Positions 62,430 to 64,000 of a stretch of DNA of 64,000 bases are shown here, piece by piece. Each line of letters starts with the position of its first letter. Position 1 is the first letter of the stretch. The DNA is taken from positions 34,231 through 98,230 of the forward strand of contig JAIBCN010000193.1 in the NCBI GenBank assembly GCA_019694155.1. The letters run 5' to 3'. The notes under the pieces were generated by a model. The model had not been told where the DNA came from. It did no database searches and was given only the letters and a program-made list of their open reading frames with translations. Source of the stretch: Vicinamibacteria bacterium (lineage in GTDB: Bacteria > Acidobacteriota > Vicinamibacteria > Fen-336 > JAGNNV01). The position numbers were made by a program, and so were the translations under genes.

Positions 62430-63728
62430 CTAGGGGTAGATGCGGTAGAGCATGCGCGGGAAGGCGATGGTCTCGCGCAGGTGGTCGATGCCGCAGATCC
62501 AGGTCACGAACCGTTCGACTCCGAGACCGAATCCCGCATGGGGCATCGAGCCGTACTTTCGCAGATCGATGTACCAGCGGAACGCCTCCTCGGGCAGGCC
62601 ATGATCGTGCAGGCGCTTGAGGAGCAGGTCGGGATCCGAGATGCGCTCGCCGCCGCCCACGATCTCGCCATAGCCCTCGGGGGCGAGGATGTCGGCGGAG
62701 AGGGAGTACTTCGGGTCTTTGGGATCCGGCTCCATGTAGAACGCCTTTATGGCGGACGGGAAGCGGTGGACGATGATGGGCTGGTCGAAGGACTCGGCGA
62801 GAACCGTCTCGTCGGTGCCGCCGAAATCGCTCCCCCACTCCGTCTTCGACCCCTTCTCGCGGATGATGCGGATGGCGTCGTCGTAGTGCACCCAGGGGAA
62901 GGGTGCTTTCACCTTCTCGAGCCGCGTCAGGTCGCGCCCGAGCCGCTCCAGTTCGGGCCGCTTGGTGGCGAGGACCCTCTGGATCGCGAAGCAGATCATG
63001 TTCTGCGCCACCTCGAAGGCGTCGGCCAGGTGCGCGAAGGCCATTTCGGGCTCGAGCATCCAGAACTCGGTGAGGTGGCGGCGAGTTTTCGACTTCTCCG
63101 CCCGGAAGGTGGGCCCGAAGCAGTAGACCTTGCCGTGGGCGGCGGCGTTCGCCTCGTTGTAGAGCTGGCCGCTCTGGGTCAGGTACGCGGTGCCCTCCTC
63201 GAAATACGGGACCCCGAAGAGCGTCGTCGTTCCCTCGCAGGCCGCGGGGGTGAAGATGGGCGTGTCGACGAGAGTGAAGCCCTGCTCGTCGAGGTAGTCG
63301 CGGAAGGCCTTGATCACGGCGTGTCGGATGCGGATGATCGCGTGCTGCTTCTCCGAGCGGAGCCACAGGTGCCGGTTCTCCATGAGGAACGCGGTGCCGT
63401 GGTCTTTGGGGGTGATCGGGAAGTCGTGAGTGGACTGAACGATGGTCACGTCCTTCACGTCCATCTCGAAGCCGCCGGGAGCCCGCTTGTCTTCCTTCAC
63501 GAGGCCGGTGACTTCGAGCGAGGATTCCTGCCCGGCCTTGTCGAGCGATCCCCAGGCGTCTTCGCTCACCGCGGCCTTCGAGACCACGGCCTGCGCGTAA
63601 CCGGTGCCGTCGCGGAGGATGAGGAACTGGAGCTTGCCGCTGCTTCGCTTGTTGTGGATCCAGCCGGACACCTTGACGACGGCGCCGACGTGGCTCTTGA
63701 AGTCCTGGATGCGGGCGTTGGCGGTCAT
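62430..63728 (-). CDS. asnS: Asparaginyl-tRNA synthetase
   Basis: A 432-residue class II synthetase. The N-terminal anticodon-binding OB domain has [30 protein letters not shown]. Motif 2 is [30 protein letters not shown] and motif 3 is [29 protein letters not shown]. The motif 3 pattern GxGxxRF...[10 protein letters not shown] and the [29 protein letters not shown] segment fit AsnRS rather than AspRS. The start overlaps the preceding kinase-like gene by 4 bp, which is an unusual genetic coupling. Confidence 0.95.
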   Translation of the reverse strand: MTANARIQDFKSHVGAVVKVSGWIHNKRSSGKLQFLILRDGTGYAQAVVSKAAVSEDAWGSLDKAGQESSLEVTGLVKEDKRAPGGFEMDVKDVTIVQSTHDFPITPKDHGTAFLMENRHLWLRSEKQHAIIRIRHAVIKAFRDYLDEQGFTLVDTPIFTPAACEGTTTLFGVPYFEEGTAYLTQSGQLYNEANAAAHGKVYCFGPTFRAEKSKTRRHLTEFWMLEPEMAFAHLADAFEVAQNMICFAIQRVLATKRPELERLGRDLTRLEKVKAPFPWVHYDDAIRIIREKGSKTEWGSDFGGTDETVLAESFDQPIIVHRFPSAIKAFYMEPDPKDPKYSLSADILAPEGYGEIVGGGERISDPDLLLKRLHDHGLPEEAFRWYIDLRKYGSMPHAGFGLGVERFVTWICGIDHLRETIAFPRMLYRIYP

Positions 63729-64000
63729 TTCAATTCCTCGAGGTGGCGGCGCAGCACGGAGGCAAGAGAGGAAAGCTCGGGATGGCCGTCCAGGTTTCGC
63801 TTCACGTGGGCGAGTGTGCCGGGGATGTACGGAAGATAGACGGGATTGCGGCGGACCACGGCCATGTAGCCGAATGTGCCGAGGGCCTTGAGGTTCCGCT
63901 GGATGGACATGAGCTCGAATCGCTGCTGGAAGGTCTCGCGGGTCTCATCGGGCGCGCCCTTCTGGCGGAACTCCTCGGCGCGATCGCGCACGAACTCCTC
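63725..64000 (-). CDS. C-terminus of an AmgK-like sugar kinase (cut by window edge)
   Basis: The frame is open to the last base of the window, so only the last 91 residues are visible. The stretch [45 protein letters not shown] is the C-terminal end of aminoglycoside-phosphotransferase family proteins of the AmgK type, which phosphorylate anomeric N-acetylmuramate and related sugars for peptidoglycan recycling. The stop overlaps the asnS start by 4 bp. The sequence gives the family, not the substrate. Confidence 0.75.
   Translation of the reverse strand, partial: EEFVRDRAEEFRQKGAPDETRETFQQRFELMSIQRNLKALGTFGYMAVVRRNPVYLPYIPGTLAHVKRNLDGHPELSSLASVLRRHLEELK

Overview
This is a 64 kb, very GC-rich stretch of a Gram-negative bacterial chromosome. 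Three TonB-dependent receptors with N-terminal carboxypeptidase-regulatory/Cna-B-like domains, Tat-type leaders, a secreted M1-M28-PDZ peptidase and DUF1838 proteins together suggest a free-living heterotroph. Acidobacteriota is the best guess from gene content, but no 16S gene or ribosomal protein cluster is present to prove it.

Positions 1-9165 are central carbon metabolism. After the tail of a porin-like protein and a Tat-exported dienelactone hydrolase come pgl and rpe on the plus strand. A convincing but unidentified small-RNA locus (about 3075-3342) with its own promoter and terminator follows. On the minus strand, transcribed tal, pgi, gnd, zwf, then a polyphosphate-glucokinase-like ROK kinase, the last three genes overlap by 4 bp. 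This is nearly a complete pentose phosphate pathway in one locus.

Positions 9250-15700 are an accessory island with visibly lower GC in its middle. It holds an RHH/RelE toxin-antitoxin pair with a palindromic operator, a frameshifted remnant of a RelE-UvrD-type helicase, a protein joining an alpha/alpha-toroid-like region to a TIR-like/deoxyribosyltransferase-like effector, an OLD-family ATPase-TOPRIM nuclease, and a 5'-truncated type III-like modification methylase. Two diverged inverted copies of a 45-bp repeat flank it. The effector/OLD pair is the best candidate here for an undescribed defence system.

Positions 15715-32396 hold a three-subunit molybdenum hydroxylase operon, a penicillin-acylase family enzyme, an ABC exporter, a family B DNA polymerase, allantoicase, a guanine deaminase-like enzyme, a Tat-exported PLP enzyme with a DinB-like partner, a DMT permease, a sirtuin and two unrecognised proteins. 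The hydroxylase, allantoicase and deaminase fit purine catabolism. An initiator tRNA (32423-32499), a sugar nucleotidyltransferase, a phosphomannomutase, lipA and an extremely acidic small protein overlapping lipA follow.

Positions 36440-60110 form a nutrient-uptake and catabolic region. Three TonB receptors and an FAD-linked oxidase each have a sigma70-like promoter with a shared, roughly palindromic operator (TTGTCCTA-N4-CATAACAA-like) at or just after the -10 box. Between them lie VOC proteins, an MDR-type oxidoreductase, an MFS permease, a PepSY membrane protein, two DUF1838 paralogues, a DUF1579-like protein, a TolB-like propeller, a ChaN-PDZ protein and an M1-M28-PDZ peptidase. I read this as one uptake/degradation regulon for an unidentified substrate; its regulator is not in the window.

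The right end holds a PAS-PAS-GGDEF-EAL protein, asnS and the C-terminus of an AmgK-like sugar kinase that runs off the edge.
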